Shown: piece after piece, positions 26,501-36,240 of the stretch
Layout of the letters: every line of letters starts with the position of its first letter
Numbering within the stretch: the first letter of the stretch is position 1
NCBI RefSeq assembly: GCF_003945595.2
Contig: NW_024104445.1
Span: 773,584 to 837,583, forward strand
Direction of reading: 5' to 3'
DNA length: 64,000 nucleotides
Origin: Pipra filicauda
Lineage: Eukaryota; Chordata; Aves; Passeriformes; Pipridae
Position numbers and translations under genes: made by a program
The notes under the pieces: generated by a model
Database searches by the model: none
Seen by the model: only the letters and a program-made list of their open reading frames with translations
Told to the model about the DNA's origin: nothing

Positions 26501-29500
26501 GATATGTCCCACGGGCTGGGGGAATCTGTGGGGAGATGAAACATCCCCGTGGAGCAGCTCGGCTCAAGCTGGACACCACCCCCCAAACCCTCATCCTGGC
26601 TGGAGTCACATCACCCCACATATCCCTTGTCCCCCGAGGTCCCACCAGGCTGGGGAAGAGCTTCCAAGCGTTGGGTGCTCACCCCGGAGCGGGTTCTCCC
26701 CGCAGCAGGGTGGGACCGGCATCACCCCTCCCCAGATAAGGTCCGGCTCATCCACCGGCACCGGCCGGGCAGCATTGCAATGGCGTAATCCCACCACACC
26801 GGGCAGGGTGTGCACCAGCACCGGCAGCCTCCGGGCACCCCCGGCCCCCGGGAGCTGTGGCAGCGGGGGAGTCCCCACGGCAAAGGGGCCAGAGCAAACT
26901 CGGACATCTCCAGGTCTCTCGCGTGCTGGGGGCAGCCGGGGGTGGGTGATTCTTGCTCCAAGATGTCCCAGCAAATGGTTCTGGCTCGGCAGAGGGCAAA
27001 AGCCAGTCCCCTCATGTCCCCCCGGGCCCAGCCCCAGGGAGAGGAGCTGAACCTGGCACACTCTCCCTCTGCCCAGCTGGACGGTGCCAGCGGGAAACCC
27101 AATCCAGCCCCACGGGAGGGGACCCAAACAAAGACTTTTATGTACAATCCAAAAAAAAAAGGCCATCAAGAGGCATTTGAACAAAACAGCCCTGAGGCTG
27201 TCCCGGGCTCTGCTGCAGCCCTTGACCCTGGAGAGGGTCCTGTGCCTGGTTCCTCTGCCCCACACTCCCCCAATCCCTGCTCCCTCCTCCCCATGGAGGG
27301 TGATACTCCAGCTGAGGGTGGCCAAGGGATCAGTGCCTCCCAGGGCCAAGGATGCTCCAGAGGCACTGCAGAGCCTGGTAAACCATGGGCATTCTGGCAT
27401 GGTGGGCACCTGTGCTGTGGGGCTGGCAGCCAGAGCCCGGCAGCACAGAGCCTGTCCTTGCTGCAGGAGGGTGGGCAGCAGCTGGCAAAGAGGCTCCCAG
27501 GCAAGGCAGGGATGATCCCAAGGCAGGGATGTGTCCAAGGCAAGGCTCTGTCCCGGTCTCAGGTGATGCCTTGCATGTGTTGGGATGAGAGGAAGGGACT
27601 CAGGATGCTTCCCATGGCTCAGCCACCACCACTCTGGGTACCTGGTTGCTGGCAGCCTCGCTCTCCTGCCCCACATGGTGGCATCGAGGTCACCCCAGCT
27701 TTGGGCACATCCCTTCATCCAGGGAAACCCCCCACGGGGCTGAGCAGAGCTGGGAGAGGAAGAGGGGAAGACAGGACAAGCCTCCTGTGCCCCAGGAGCC
27801 ACCAGCATAGCAGGAGAGGGGGAAAATCCTGCCTTAGGTCCCCTGCCAGCTCCAGGGCAGAGCATCCCATCCATCCTACTGTGGGGGAATGTCCCATTCC
27901 AGGACTCCTGTAGTGAAGGGTCTGAGTTCCCCAGAGCAGAGCTGGGAGCCAGGCTGCAGGCAGGGACAGATCCCTGCCAGGGAAGGGCAGGAGGGCACAG
28001 AGAAGGGCAGGAGGGCACAGAGAAAGGCACTGTGCTCTACCAGCCAGAGCTGGGACCTGTGTCAAATGTCGCTGCCCTTTCCCTTTGAAAAAGGGGAAAA
28101 GGTGGAGTTTTGCTCCTTCCTCCCTCTCCAGTCCAAGAGACTGGGAGGAAGTTCTGCTCTGCCCCTTCCTCCCCTCCTGGCCCCCGGCACTGGGCTCTCC
28201 ATGGAGCCAGTGCAGCACATCCAGGCACTGGACAAGGTTCCAGGGCCAGCCAGGGGCTGGGGAGGGGACGCAGCTCCTGCCTGGGGACCTCACTGCCAGG
28301 CACCAGCTGGGTTCCAGGAGCTGCAGCCCCAGGGTGAGGTGACACCTCCTACAAACTGGGTGGTGGGGTCAGACCTGGGTGCTGCAGGGGCAGAGAGGGT
28401 GCTCAGCCTTGTCGTGGAGAGCTGGTCCTCACCTCTCTTCACATCACAGCAACTGCCTGTGGATCAGCATCCTTGGGTCCCTCCAGTTGTTCTTCCTGCT
28501 GGAAAGCTTGGAGACACAGGAGCCTGCCCATCCAAGGAGGGTGGGACAGAGCTGGCAAGGGCTGTGCCAAGAGGTACCGAGCCCCTCTGAGCTGAGCCAG
28601 CTTCTGCAGTGATTTGAGGGAAGCAAGGAGGTAAAGGCTTGGGAAATCCCAGCTCCTGGTTGTGCTTCCCTTCCTGTGTCCCTGCAGTGGGTTTAGGGGT
28701 GTCTGATACTGCCGTGGGGTTCTCCTGGTCTGTGGGTGCTTCTCTCTCCCTGGGCTGAGCCAGGAGCCCAAAAAGAGCTCTCAGCTGCAGTGCCAGCTCT
28801 GCTCCTCCTGTCCCAGGCAGAGCAGGGATACCCTCCATGCCTGCCCCAGCTTGCCCGAGGCAAGGCCTCTGGATAAACCCTCGCTGGGGGAGGCAGGGAA
28901 AGCCCTCCCAGAGGGAAGGTAGGCTCTGCCCCCGGGGCTGAGCACGGGCAGGGCAGGGAGGGCTCCTATTGCCTGCACACGTGGGGAGGCCACCAGAACA
29001 ATGTCCCCTTGCCCCAACACGCTGGCTCTGAGAGAGCCCCGTGCCCCGACACGACGGCTGCAGGTAAAGCCTCGGCTTGCCAGAACCAGCCCCTCCCGCT
29101 GGCAGGGAGCCCTGACATGCCAGGGGAGTTCTTTATTTCACCATGAAAGAAGACACACATTTCGTTAAGAGAAACCACTCCAGGTCTCCGGCGCGATCCC
29201 TCGGAGCCTCCCTGCACCACCTCCCCGGGGGCAGGGCGAGGTTTCAGCCTCCAGACCCACCCCAGAGCCCAGCGCCGGCAGCCTCCGCCTCCCACGCCGG
29301 CTGGAGCTGTGGCCAAGGCCGGGAAATGAGTGGCACGCTCAGGGAAGCCACAGCAAACCTCTCCCCGCTGCCAGCAGCCTCCATCCCTGTGGCACACCAC
29401 AGCTCGGCACCTCCTGGCATTTGCCGGGCACCTCTGGATCTGATCCCGCGGCCCATCCCAGCAGCACCCAGGCAGCAGGAGGGTGCTCCTGGGTGGGATC

Positions 29501-32500
29501 AGGGATGTGCAGCCACCGATGCCTGACAAGGCTCGCTGGAGCGGAAATGCCGCAGGTCCGGCCCCGGGGACGAGGCTCAGTGTCACCTCTGCCACCACCG
29601 CGTGGGCTGCTGGCTGTGGAAGTCCCACCCCAAAAATTAACAGCTGCTTTACTCTGTAATTAACGGGCTGGCGACTCCCCGGAGATGCCAGAACAAGGTG
29701 TGAGCTCCCAGGGACCCTCCCTGTGCTGCCACCCACCCCCACATCCCTCTGGCCACGGAGACATCCGGCAGCTCCTGCTGCATCCCTGGGCTCTCACACC
29801 CACCAGGTGCCCAGGACGGAGCCACCCGGGTCCTGCCAGTCCTGCTTCACCTCATCCCCCTGGAGAAGGGGTCCGTGGGGCTGGGATGCCCTAGGGATGG
29901 AATTATTCCAGCTTCATCCAGTTTCATGCCGAGAGTACTGGGAGGAGGGAGCACTGTCTCTTCCCTGGACAGGAGGGGACACTGTGCAAGAATCCAGGTC
30001 ACCCCGTGACATCTCAGCTTTCCCAGGAATCCTGGCAGGACACCCTGTGCATGCCAGGTGATGTCCCCAGATGCAGAGCCATTCCCTGCTCCAGCCCACA
30101 CAGCAGGTTGGAAGTGACTCCCAGCCCCCATTTGGGAGGAAGAGGAGGAGGAGGAGGAGGAGGGCAGCTGAAGGGTGTTGACAAACAGACTGGACGACTC
30201 AGGCTGGGAAGATATCCAAAGCAGGGAGGGAGAAGGAAACACTGGTCATAGAGAGACCTTGGAGAACGGGAAGCAGGAGCTGCAGGCAGCTCTGCCAGAA
30301 CCATCCAGGTGGAGATCACACCCAGCTGCCCCAACAGCCCCGGCACAGAGCAGCATCCCTGCTGCCTCCACGCCTGCTTGGAGAGATCCAGTCCCAGCAG
30401 TGGGAGGAAAGACCCTGGTCCTGAGCCACCAACACACCAGTGACACACGTGTGGCCCACGGCTCCTGGGAGACATTGGCATCAGCCACCAGCACAGGGGC
30501 TGGGACAGGGCATGGCACCTTCCCAGCTTGGATCTGATGGGAGGGCTTTTCCCATCTCCCTCCTGCCTTTAATCCAGCTGCAGTGCTCAGAGCTCCATTC
30601 CCAGCAGGGAGAAAGGTCTGGCCCAGGTTCTCCACAGAAATTCCGGGGGCTCCAACCTTGGGAAGCACCACCAACCCCAGAGAGCTCCCTCCAGCAATCA
30701 GGGGCCATGGCAGCCCAGGCAGCACATCCAAAGTCCCCAAAGTTGGGAGGGCAATTGGGAAAAGTTGCTTGGAGAGGGGTTGGATCGCTCCCTGGGCGCC
30801 AGCTGGAGCTGCAGCAGTGGAGAACAGGCTGATCTAGGCAGGAAAACCCGGAGTTTTCCCCGCCACGTTGCTTTGCATGCCTGACAGCAAGTCGTGCCTT
30901 GCCTGTTGGGTTATGGCCCCTCCCAGCTCCAGGGGCTCTTCACCCAGAGAGCTGAGAGGTGCTCCAGGAACCCAGTTTGCTCCAGTCTCTCCCAGGGAGG
31001 TGTCCCAGTACAGGTGCGTGTCCCCCTTGCTCACTCCAAACCTTCAGGGCTGCAGCGTGGCCCAGGACACGTCCCAGCCCAATCTCCAGCATCCTATTCC
31101 ACAGCAATCTTTCTCCCATTAAATCTCTTTCCCATTAAACCTTTTTCCCACTTTTTCCACTTTTCAGCCCCCCTGCCCATGGGCTGAAACCCCCCCCCCC
31201 TGAAGCAACAGCTCAGTCCCCGCCAGGGTTCAACCATCCAGCCTGGCCTTGCAAACACCCAATTCCTGACCCAGCAGAGTCAGATTCCTGCACAGAAAAC
31301 CCAGACGGGGCTTTTCCTTGTTATTCTTCAGGATTAGGATCGCAGGGCTCGCACAGGGAGCTATCTCTGCACAGAGAACTGGCAAGTTAAAGGGAAACTC
31401 GGGATGTGCTTTGGATCCAAACACGTTGCTGCCGTGGGCAGCCCTGGCCTGGTGCAGCCTCACGGACAAGCCGTGTTTTGAGCTTTAACTAATGCAAGGA
31501 GAAAACCCCAGAGCGAGTTCCAAGCTCTCCTTCAAAGCTCAAAAACCTGCTGGCGTCCTGCTGAGCCGCATACCACGTAAGCATTCCTGCCAGGAACGGC
31601 GGGGGCTGGCAGGGCCGAGGGGCTCCTCTCCGAGAGACACTGTGCCAGTCCCGCGGCAGCTCCGCCACTCTGCTCCAGCAGCAGCAGCAGCAGCAGCTTT
31701 TCCCCCACAGCCTTTGGGGACAAAAGGACTCCAGAGCCACTCCCGTGGCTTTATGGCCGAGACAGAGCAATGATACGGTGGAGCCACCTCCAAAACACCG
31801 GCGCTCCCGAGGCTTTGAGCTCCCGGCGAGACGCACAAGGTCCAGCACGGAGCCACACTCGGTGCTGGCACCCGCCTCAGGTGTGGCTCTGCGGGGTGGG
31901 CGGGTGGCTTCGCCCACTGCACATGAGGGGGTTTTCTAGCCCGGGGAGCTGAAAGCAAAGCCGGAGTATGAAATGGCTCGGAGGTCACGTCCTGCCCGCT
32001 CGGGAGCTCCGGGGAGCCGAGCGCCCGCACCGCCAGTGACGCGAGATGGCTCGGGGGAGCCCGGCTCCGCGACGGAGGGGTGACCCCACTTACAGGGGTC
32101 AAGCGAGTCCCCGCAGGCCCCAATTAGCATCTCTGACCCCCCCTCCCCAGCCGTTGCTTCGAACAACCCCTGCCTGTGCAGAGCCCTAATCCCACGTCCC
32201 GCGGTTCCCAGGCGGCTCTGGCCAGACATCCCGTGCCAGGGGCGAGGCGCTGCCGCCCCGGGACAGACGGGCTCTCAATAACCACATTGTCACCCTGCCC
32301 CGTCCCACGGCCGTGGCGGGGGCACTGCTGTGTCCTGCCTGTGCCGGGAAGGCTGAGGGCAACCAGTCCTTCCCTCCACCCCAGAACCTTTGGCGGGGGG
32401 GCTTCCCTAAGGATCTCCCAGCACTGTAAAGGCGGAGAAGACTCAGTTGCCACCCAGCCCCAGCAGTCGCCGTGCTGACAGCAATGTTCCCGACCGGATT

Positions 32501-32905
32501 CGGCTTCCAGCATCCCCCGAAGAGCTCCCCTCTTCCCTCCCCGCATCCCGGGGGGGCTTCGCGCACAGACATGGCCCCCAGAGCGAACACAAACACCCCC
32601 GGCACAGCCCAGCCCTTCACTTGGGAGCCCGGCGGGTACCTCGGGCACTGTCGCTGAGCCCCCCGGGCTGTGCCCGGGCAAAACCACGCGGAAACGGGGA
32701 AAATAAAGAAGTTTGAAGAGAGAGAGAGGGGACGAGCAGGAGGGGGGGTCCCGGGAATATTGTTCGGGGGGGGTTCCCAAAGGGATTGAGGGAGGGATGG
32801 GGAGAGCGCGGCGGGGATAAAAGGGGAGCGGGGGCGCGGCCGGGGCTCACCCGCGATGTGCTGGCGGCGACCCTCGTCCAGGTGCGTGGAGACCACATCT
32901 CCCAT
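4160..32905 (-). CDS. NIBAN2: NIBAN2 (FAM129B/MINERVA), complete, 14 coding exons
   Basis: Minus-strand exons: 32851-32905, 19394-19524, 15920-16048, 15692-15797, 14163-14330, 10080-10195, 9897-10001, 8629-8791, 8072-8259, 7737-7892, 6951-7067, 6428-6535, 6215-6326, 4160-5505. All introns are GT-AG and all phases agree; the total is 3000 nt (999 residues). MGDVVST at the N-terminus offers a Gly2/Ser6 pattern compatible with N-myristoylation (inference). A PH domain lies at about 65-195 (NKKWRNRF, LWHPYARHYYFCVMT). A helical Niban body at about 200-560 includes TDMDQIITSKEHLASKI and FDVSSTSVFKQRAQIHM. The disordered tail keeps the family marks PSDQETGE and QTEF. The known role is a membrane and cytosolic scaffold with anti-apoptotic and ERK/Wnt-linked functions. 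Human NIBAN2 is about 746 residues; the excess here comes from a 20-residue tail repeat. The start has a good Kozak context (gccATGG) in a CpG-rich promoter. Confidence 0.95.
4500..5030 (-). repeat. NIBAN2: Coding minisatellite, 60-bp unit (20 residues), in NIBAN2 exon 14
   Basis: About eight near-identical units spaced exactly 60 bp (compare 4621, 4681 and 4741), with one unit shortened near 4760. The translated unit contains PAPASPVPGAEIPSGAGEQ. More diverged copies extend towards 4300, with VPSGAEVPHATPRSS variants. Confidence 0.95.
5640..6205 (+). repeat. NIBAN2: About 39-bp minisatellite filling NIBAN2 intron 13
   Basis: About 14 units with the core ACAGGGTCACCCCT followed by a tgtgcagcccccagcaccct-like half. 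It occupies most of the 709-bp intron 5506-6214. Confidence 0.92.
6215..6326 (-). CDS. NIBAN2: NIBAN2 exon 13 (residues 515-551)
   Basis: Encodes ELAKFQELIFEDFASFILVE then EEVVLQSVMKDIMQ. It ends one base into the Ala codon completed by exon 14. Confidence 0.94.
6428..6535 (-). CDS. NIBAN2: NIBAN2 exon 12 (residues 479-514)
   Basis: 36 codons: KFDYDSSTVRKKFFREALLQ then PFLLKKLAPTCKG. The donor is gtaaga. Confidence 0.94.
6951..7067 (-). CDS. NIBAN2: NIBAN2 exon 11 (residues 440-478)
   Basis: 39 codons: QMDDAVHTFETLLHQELGKL then LCKSIQRILERVLK. The donor is gtgagg. Confidence 0.94.
7171..7395 (-). mobile_element. CR1 LINE 3' fragment
   Basis: The + strand starts with acagaatcccagactgg and ggtttgggttggaagg, the reverse complement of the CR1 3' tail, and continues through ccaggttgctccaagccctg to gggaagaattt. 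The element is therefore minus-oriented. It sits in NIBAN2 intron 10. Confidence 0.85.
7737..7892 (-). CDS. NIBAN2: NIBAN2 exon 10 (residues 388-439)
   Basis: 52 codons: YMEKLSHLAFHPVKMQSCYE then LQQRFDVSSTSVFKQRAQIH. The donor is gtggga. Confidence 0.95.
8072..8259 (-). CDS. NIBAN2: NIBAN2 exon 9 (residues 325-387)
   Basis: Encodes FVLPKAEVCVRNHVQPYISS, then LMTPTSQGFAEVREVFFKEV and EGGLEKLVE. This is the most conserved part of the Niban helical body. Confidence 0.95.
8629..8791 (-). CDS. NIBAN2: NIBAN2 exon 8 (residues 271-324)
   Basis: Encodes ISDAVYRMVYEQTQAQYDAA then IRTDMDQIITSKEHLASKIR. The donor gtgcag is a weak but canonical GT. Confidence 0.93.
9055..9215 (+). repeat. Short degenerate GGGATGCTG repeat in NIBAN2 intron 7
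   Basis: About five imperfect units with gggatgctgcagggctgg-like cores and tccaggga links. Unit length varies from about 24 to 36 bp. Confidence 0.6.
9897..10001 (-). CDS. NIBAN2: NIBAN2 exon 7 (residues 236-270)
   Basis: 35 codons in phase 0: VLSNLVMEELLPELRSTIG then RLKGKAPERQRTWIQ. The donor is gtgtgg. Confidence 0.93.
10080..10195 (-). CDS. NIBAN2: NIBAN2 exon 6 (residues 197-235)
   Basis: Encodes ISEDSRVEAPAFTDAVRMYR then FGTWDMLCGNETQ. The acceptor is ctctccag and the donor gtgagc. Its GG start completes the Gly codon left by exon 5 (CNNG|ISED), confirming donor 14162. Confidence 0.93.
11848..12100 (+). mobile_element. CR1 LINE 3' fragment
   Basis: Sense-oriented: gacaggacaagg, then ttgttccctgtgagggtgg, ggcccTGGCACAGGTTGCCC, and ends with aaggtcccttcccactcaaa. 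It lies in NIBAN2 intron 5. Confidence 0.85.
13587..13930 (-). mobile_element. CR1 LINE 3' fragment
   Basis: The + strand starts at acagaatcgtggaatggttt and runs through cttgttccaaccc, ccatgggcagggacacc, gggaagaatttctacccaat and ctccccggagc. It is minus-oriented and one of the longer copies here. Confidence 0.9.
14056..14234 (-). repeat. NIBAN2: 89-bp tandem duplication of NIBAN2 exon 5 end and splice donor
   Basis: Two apparently identical 89-bp copies lie head to tail. Each holds the last codons of exon 5 (MTGKEQDKW to RHCNN) plus gtgagcggggctgggg. The second copy has no acceptor of its own. Confidence 0.95.
14163..14330 (-). CDS. NIBAN2: NIBAN2 exon 5 (residues 141-196), PH domain end
   Basis: Encodes SPILKCPTDFPLILWHPYAR followed by HYYFCVMT and WRAVFQDCVRHCNN. 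The donor at 14162 gives correct phase into exon 6. The 3' part of the exon plus its donor is repeated 89 bp downstream on the minus strand, creating a second identical donor at 14073. Using the second donor would add 89 nt and break the frame. Confidence 0.93.
14640..15630 (+). repeat. NIBAN2: About 42-bp minisatellite in NIBAN2 intron 4
   Basis: About 22 imperfect units alternating gatgctacaccccaaaacc and cctttcctgaaggtcctcag. It occupies about three quarters of the 1361-bp intron 14331-15691 and gives spurious ORFs on both strands. Confidence 0.93.
15692..15797 (-). CDS. NIBAN2: NIBAN2 exon 4 (residues 106-140), PH domain
   Basis: Encodes AYERELPPRVLVNSAGYK and VEQYLELVNNSLP. The donor is gtgagc, about 60 bp from the edge of the intron 4 minisatellite. 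Confidence 0.94.
15920..16048 (-). CDS. NIBAN2: NIBAN2 exon 3 (residues 63-105), PH domain start
   Basis: In phase, 43 codons. It contains YSGNIFQYIEENKKWRNRF, where the first PH-domain strands begin, and NYGLVLYENK. Confidence 0.94.
16049..19393 (-). other. NIBAN2: NIBAN2 intron 2
   Basis: Apart from the CR1 copy at 16686-16936 I see no exon, RNA gene or tandem repeat here. Confidence 0.7.
16686..16936 (+). mobile_element. CR1 LINE 3' end
   Basis: Sense-oriented, with the terminal sequence preserved: aaggtcccttccaaccc, aaaccattcc, then tacgattctatgac, a remnant of the CR1 ATTCTATG tail. It lies in NIBAN2 intron 2. Confidence 0.9.
19394..19524 (-). CDS. NIBAN2: NIBAN2 exon 2 (residues 19-62)
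   Basis: The acceptor is ctttgcag and the donor is gtaaga. It encodes KTGKVLGEFCRCYKEQYG through to LLHRK, a helical segment before the PH domain. Confidence 0.93.
23026..23384 (-). mobile_element. CR1 LINE 3' fragment
   Basis: The + strand shows catagaaccacaggatgg, ttgggttggaagggacc, and continues to aatttcttccgtatatct, ccccttgtcctgtcactcc and ccttctcttctcc. It is minus-oriented and about 360 bp. Confidence 0.9.
23621..23727 (-). mobile_element. CR1 LINE extreme 3' fragment
   Basis: A tail tagaatcatgaaatcatgg is followed by atggtttgggttggaaggg and gggacaccttccacc. About 100 bp only. Confidence 0.85.
26432..26509 (+). repeat. 39-bp perfect tandem duplication
   Basis: cagaggtgactgcactcac and the following bases to gatatgtcc are present twice, head to tail. 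Confidence 0.9.
31675..31698 (+). repeat. (CAG)n microsatellite
   Basis: About eight pure CAG units in NIBAN2 intron 1, roughly 1.15 kb downstream of exon 1. Confidence 0.85.
32851..32905 (-). CDS. NIBAN2: NIBAN2 exon 1 (residues 1-18)
   Basis: The ATG is at 32905-32903. It encodes MGDVVSTHLDEGRRQHIA and ends one base into a Glu codon; the donor is gtgagc. It matches the family N-terminus closely. Confidence 0.93.
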
Positions 32906-32935
32906 GGCGAGCGGAGCCGGGCCGGGCCGGGCGGC

Positions 32936-33006
32936 GGGAGGAGCGGCAGGAGGAGGAGGGAAGAGGGAAGAGGGAGGAGGAGGAGGAGGAGGAGGAGGAG
33001 GAGGAA
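32936..33006 (+). repeat. Polypurine (GGA)n tract at the NIBAN2 promoter
   Basis: gcggcaggaggaggaggg is followed by gaagaggg units and a run of GGA triplets. Confidence 0.9.
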
Positions 33007-34599
33007 GGCAGCGCCCGGGGCGGCCCGGCAGCGCGGCGCCCCACGGCCCCCCCGGCCACTCCCCCCGCACCGCCCCGCGTCCCGCCCGCCGCCCCCGGCA
33101 CCGGCGCTGGGGGGGGCTCGGGGGTCCCCCCGCCGGGTAATTAGCCGCTCTAATTGCTCGCTGGGGGATGGGGAGGTTGGAAGGGGGGGATGCGTCGTGT
33201 CCTCTCCCCCGGACCCGCACAGCCCCGCGTGTCCCTCCGCACACCCGCGGGTCCCACGGCGGGTCCCACGGCGGGCGCTGCCGCCGGGAAAACCGGCTCC
33301 GTGTTGGCACCGGGATCCTCCACTCCCGGCATTGCAACACCCGGGCTCTGTCCTACCTGTGCCCACACCCCGGGCCTCCTGCCCTGACCTTGCTCCTGCA
33401 GTGCCAAGGTGGAAAAGCAGCCGTGGGAGCCGGCGCGGGGCCCCTCTCCCTCCCCAGCCTGGGGGAAAATGGGATGGAAGAACTCAAGTTGACTTAAAAC
33501 CCTCCCCGGCCACAGATTTAGGACCAAGAGCTGTTTGGCTCCGCTGTGCCGGGATGGGGGCTGGCATCTCCCCAGGATCACCGATCCAGCAAAGTCTCCT
33601 TGGACACACCGAACCGAGGCAGGAAGCAGCCGGAGCTGCGGAGCTGGAGGAAGCGGTGGAAAAGCTCCACCTTCCTCCCGCTGTTGCTGCAGCTCCTTTC
33701 CCAAGAGCAACAGGCGGAAACAGCCCTCGCAGGATTCTCCGGCGCTGCCTGGGCACGATCCCGCTGAAGGAAAGGCCTGGCCGGTGTCATTCCCAGACCC
33801 CGGGCACAGCGAGCAGCCGGGGTGTGACCGAGGGAGGAAGAGGAGGAGGAGGAAGGAGGAGGACGTGGTGGTGTGACCAGAAAGTTCAAGCGGTTCCCAG
33901 CTGCGGGGCGGCTCCAGGGAGTCGCTGCCGAGGTGGATCCGTGCTTAGGGATCGCTCTGCTTTCCCTGGATGCTTCCAGACCACTGGAAGCTTGGGCTGG
34001 GCAAAGCTCGGCTGAGCTGTGGCCAGGTTGCTTGGCTCGCTCTGGGCTCTGGGGTTGTGCCGGGAGGCTTTTCCTGGGCTGGCCTGTTTACTGGAGGGCT
34101 GTGGGAGGGAGGAATGGAGGTGGCCAGCCCGGAGCGAGGCATCCTGTTTATCCTCCTGAAATAGCTCTGCTTGGCCGGCTGGCGATGGGGAGGGGGCAGG
34201 AGGCTGGAAATGCCTCTCCCTGCCTGCTGCCACCCTGAAACGGGGCCACCCCCAGCCTGGCACACCCGGGGGGGACACCAGGGGGTCCTGCCCCCCTGGC
34301 TTAGGGGCCCAGCATCCTCCTGTTGGGGCAGGGGTGTGGGTGCTGCCGTGCCAAACCAAGCTCTGCTGAAGACAAACACTCCACACGAGGCCAAAGAACA
34401 TCAACTGGCATCCAGGTGCCACACCTGCATCTGTCCCAGCACCCACAGCAGCCAGGGTGGATGGGGCTGGGATCCCCCCTGGGCTGGGCTCTCCCCCCAG
34501 GAATGCCCTCAGTGCATCAGCCTTTTCCATCTTAGCACCCCTGCAAGTCATTTCAAAGGGAAAATAACTCCAAAGCTGAAATATTTCCCTTTTCCTCTC

Positions 34600-35160
34600 C
34601 GTGATGCCCCATAAGAAGGTTTTCCCCTTGGCAGAGCGCTTGTTTGCAGTTTGTTTCTCTGGCCAAAATGGTGTTGAAATCAAGGGATTCTCCTGGGAAA
34701 TTTATCTACAGTGAAATCTCATTTCCAATGGAAAATTGTTCCACTGGAGGCTTTTAAACACTTTCCCCCACACTGATCCCCGAGGAGTCTGGCTCTGAAT
34801 TCATTTGAAAGTCTGCCTTAGTGGGGTGATGGTATTTGAAAGGTGGTGAAAATGCATCCACCCCCTTCAAATTGAAAATAAATGTGAACATCTACCCGTG
34901 CAAATTACTTCATTATTAGAAAGCAAGCTCCATCCCTTTAAAAAAAGCAATATACGGAGTATTATTTAGGCAGTGCACACACAGTCCTGCTAAATAGACC
35001 AAGTAAGTGGTATAAAAGCCTTATTTTTGAAAAATCAATCCACGTAAGCACTGGAGCACTACACACTGAGTCATTACCTGCCTCTTTTACCCACTGATGT
35101 GTTTGTTAAATAAATAACAAAATAAAACCTTAATTAAAAGGTAAAAAATAGCCAGCATTG
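34600..35160. promoter_or_regulatory. AT-rich island, candidate conserved non-coding element
   Basis: This patch is strikingly AT-rich in a GC-rich window, non-repetitive and without ORFs. Examples are caaattacttcattattag at about 34900, atacggagtattatttagg at about 34952 and ttaaataaataac at about 35106. It lies about 1.7 kb upstream of NIBAN2 and 8.4 kb upstream of STXBP1. The regulatory role is inference. Confidence 0.35.
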
Positions 35161-35383
35161 ATATTGTTGATTTGCAAACAGGAAGGGTTTGTTTGTGGCG
35201 GGCAGAAATAGCGTGTCAACAGAGACTGGAGGCTGTACCACAGACACAGAGGCTGTTTTGGGGGCTCCCAAAACCACCTGAAGATGAGCACGATGTCCTG
35301 GCACTGTCAGTCGGTGCCAAGTGGTGACGCAGAGCTGAATTTTTGGCACACACTGGCTGGTGGCAGAGACAGGCTCAGCTGCT

Positions 35384-36240
35384 AAATCATTGAATCCTAG
35401 AATTAACTGGGTTGGAAAAGACCTCCGAGGTCATCGAGTCCAACCCGTGACCCAACCCCACCTTGTCACCCAGACCATGGCACTGATGCCACATCCAGGC
35501 TCTGCTCAAACCCCTCCAGGGACGGGGACTCCACCCCCTCCCTGGGCAGCCCATTCCAAGGGCTGATCCCTCTCTCTGCAAACAACTTCTGCCCAATGGC
35601 CAACCTAAACCTGCCCTGGGGCAGCTCAAGGCTCTGCCCTCTTGTCCTGCTGCTGGTTCCTGGCAGCAGAGCCCGACCCCCCCCGGCTCCCCCCTCCTGG
35701 CAGGGAGTTGCAGAGAGTGAGAAGGTCTCCCCTGAGCCTCCTCCTGTCCAGGCTGAGCCCCCCCAGCTCCCTCAGCCTCTCCTCACACCACTTGTGCTCC
35801 AGACCCTTCCCCAGCCTCGTTGCCCTTCTCTGGACCTGCTCCAGCCCCTCCATGTCCTTCCTGAGCTGAGGGGCCAGAGCTGGGCACAGCACTCCAGGGG
35901 TGGCCTCACAGGGGCAGAATCCCCTCCCTGCTCCTGCTGCCACACTGTTCCTGAGCCAGGCCAGGATCCATTGGCCCTCTTGGCCACCTGGGCCCCCCTG
36001 GCTCATGTTCAGCTGCTGTCAGTCAGAGCCCCCAGGTCCCTTCCTGCCTGGTCCTGTCCCCCCACTCTGTCCCAGCTCATGGTGCTGCAGGGGGTTGTTG
36101 TGGCCACAGTGCAGGACCTGGCCTGGTTGAACCTCATCCCACTGGAATCAGCCCAACTCTCCAGCTTGTCCAGGTCCCTCTGAAGAGCCCTCCTGCCTTC
36201 CAGTAGATCAACACTCCCCCAGCTTGGTGTCATAAAGCTT
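35384..36240 (-). mobile_element. CR1 LINE, long 5'-truncated copy with ORF2 remnant
   Basis: It reads minus-oriented from the tail tcattgaatcctagaatta. The minus strand encodes the reverse-transcriptase C-terminal region: [29 protein letters not shown], then LRKDMEGLEQVQRRATRLGK and RLRELGGLSLDRRRLRGDLL. Frames shift between blocks, and bases just before [10 protein letters not shown] are missing where the FADD catalytic motif should be. The element is dead. Its 3' sequence (ttggaaaagacctccgaggt) differs from the other copies, so it belongs to another CR1 subfamily. Confidence 0.88.

Larger units (their letters stand above)
19525..32850 (-). other. NIBAN2: NIBAN2 intron 1 (13.3 kb)
   Basis: The largest intron. 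It contains CR1 fragments at 23026-23384 and 23621-23727, a 39-bp perfect tandem duplication at 26432-26509, and a CAG repeat at 31675-31698. Large ORFs such as the minus-strand 474-codon frame at 26606-28030 have no recognisable domain and biased composition, and I do not call them genes. Confidence 0.7.
32560..33420 (-). promoter_or_regulatory. NIBAN2: NIBAN2 CpG-rich promoter and 5' UTR
   Basis: Very GC- and CpG-rich sequence centred on exon 1. On the + strand 32936-33006 is an almost pure purine block with about ten GGA units, so the NIBAN2 leader or core promoter is pyrimidine-rich (CCT)n. No TATA box is evident. The transcription start cannot be placed from sequence. Confidence 0.65.

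Noticed and set aside
26606..28030. 474-codon minus-strand ORF inside NIBAN2 intron 1
   Set aside because: It is low-complexity in GC-rich DNA with no recognisable domain, no clear splice context and competing ORFs on the other strand.
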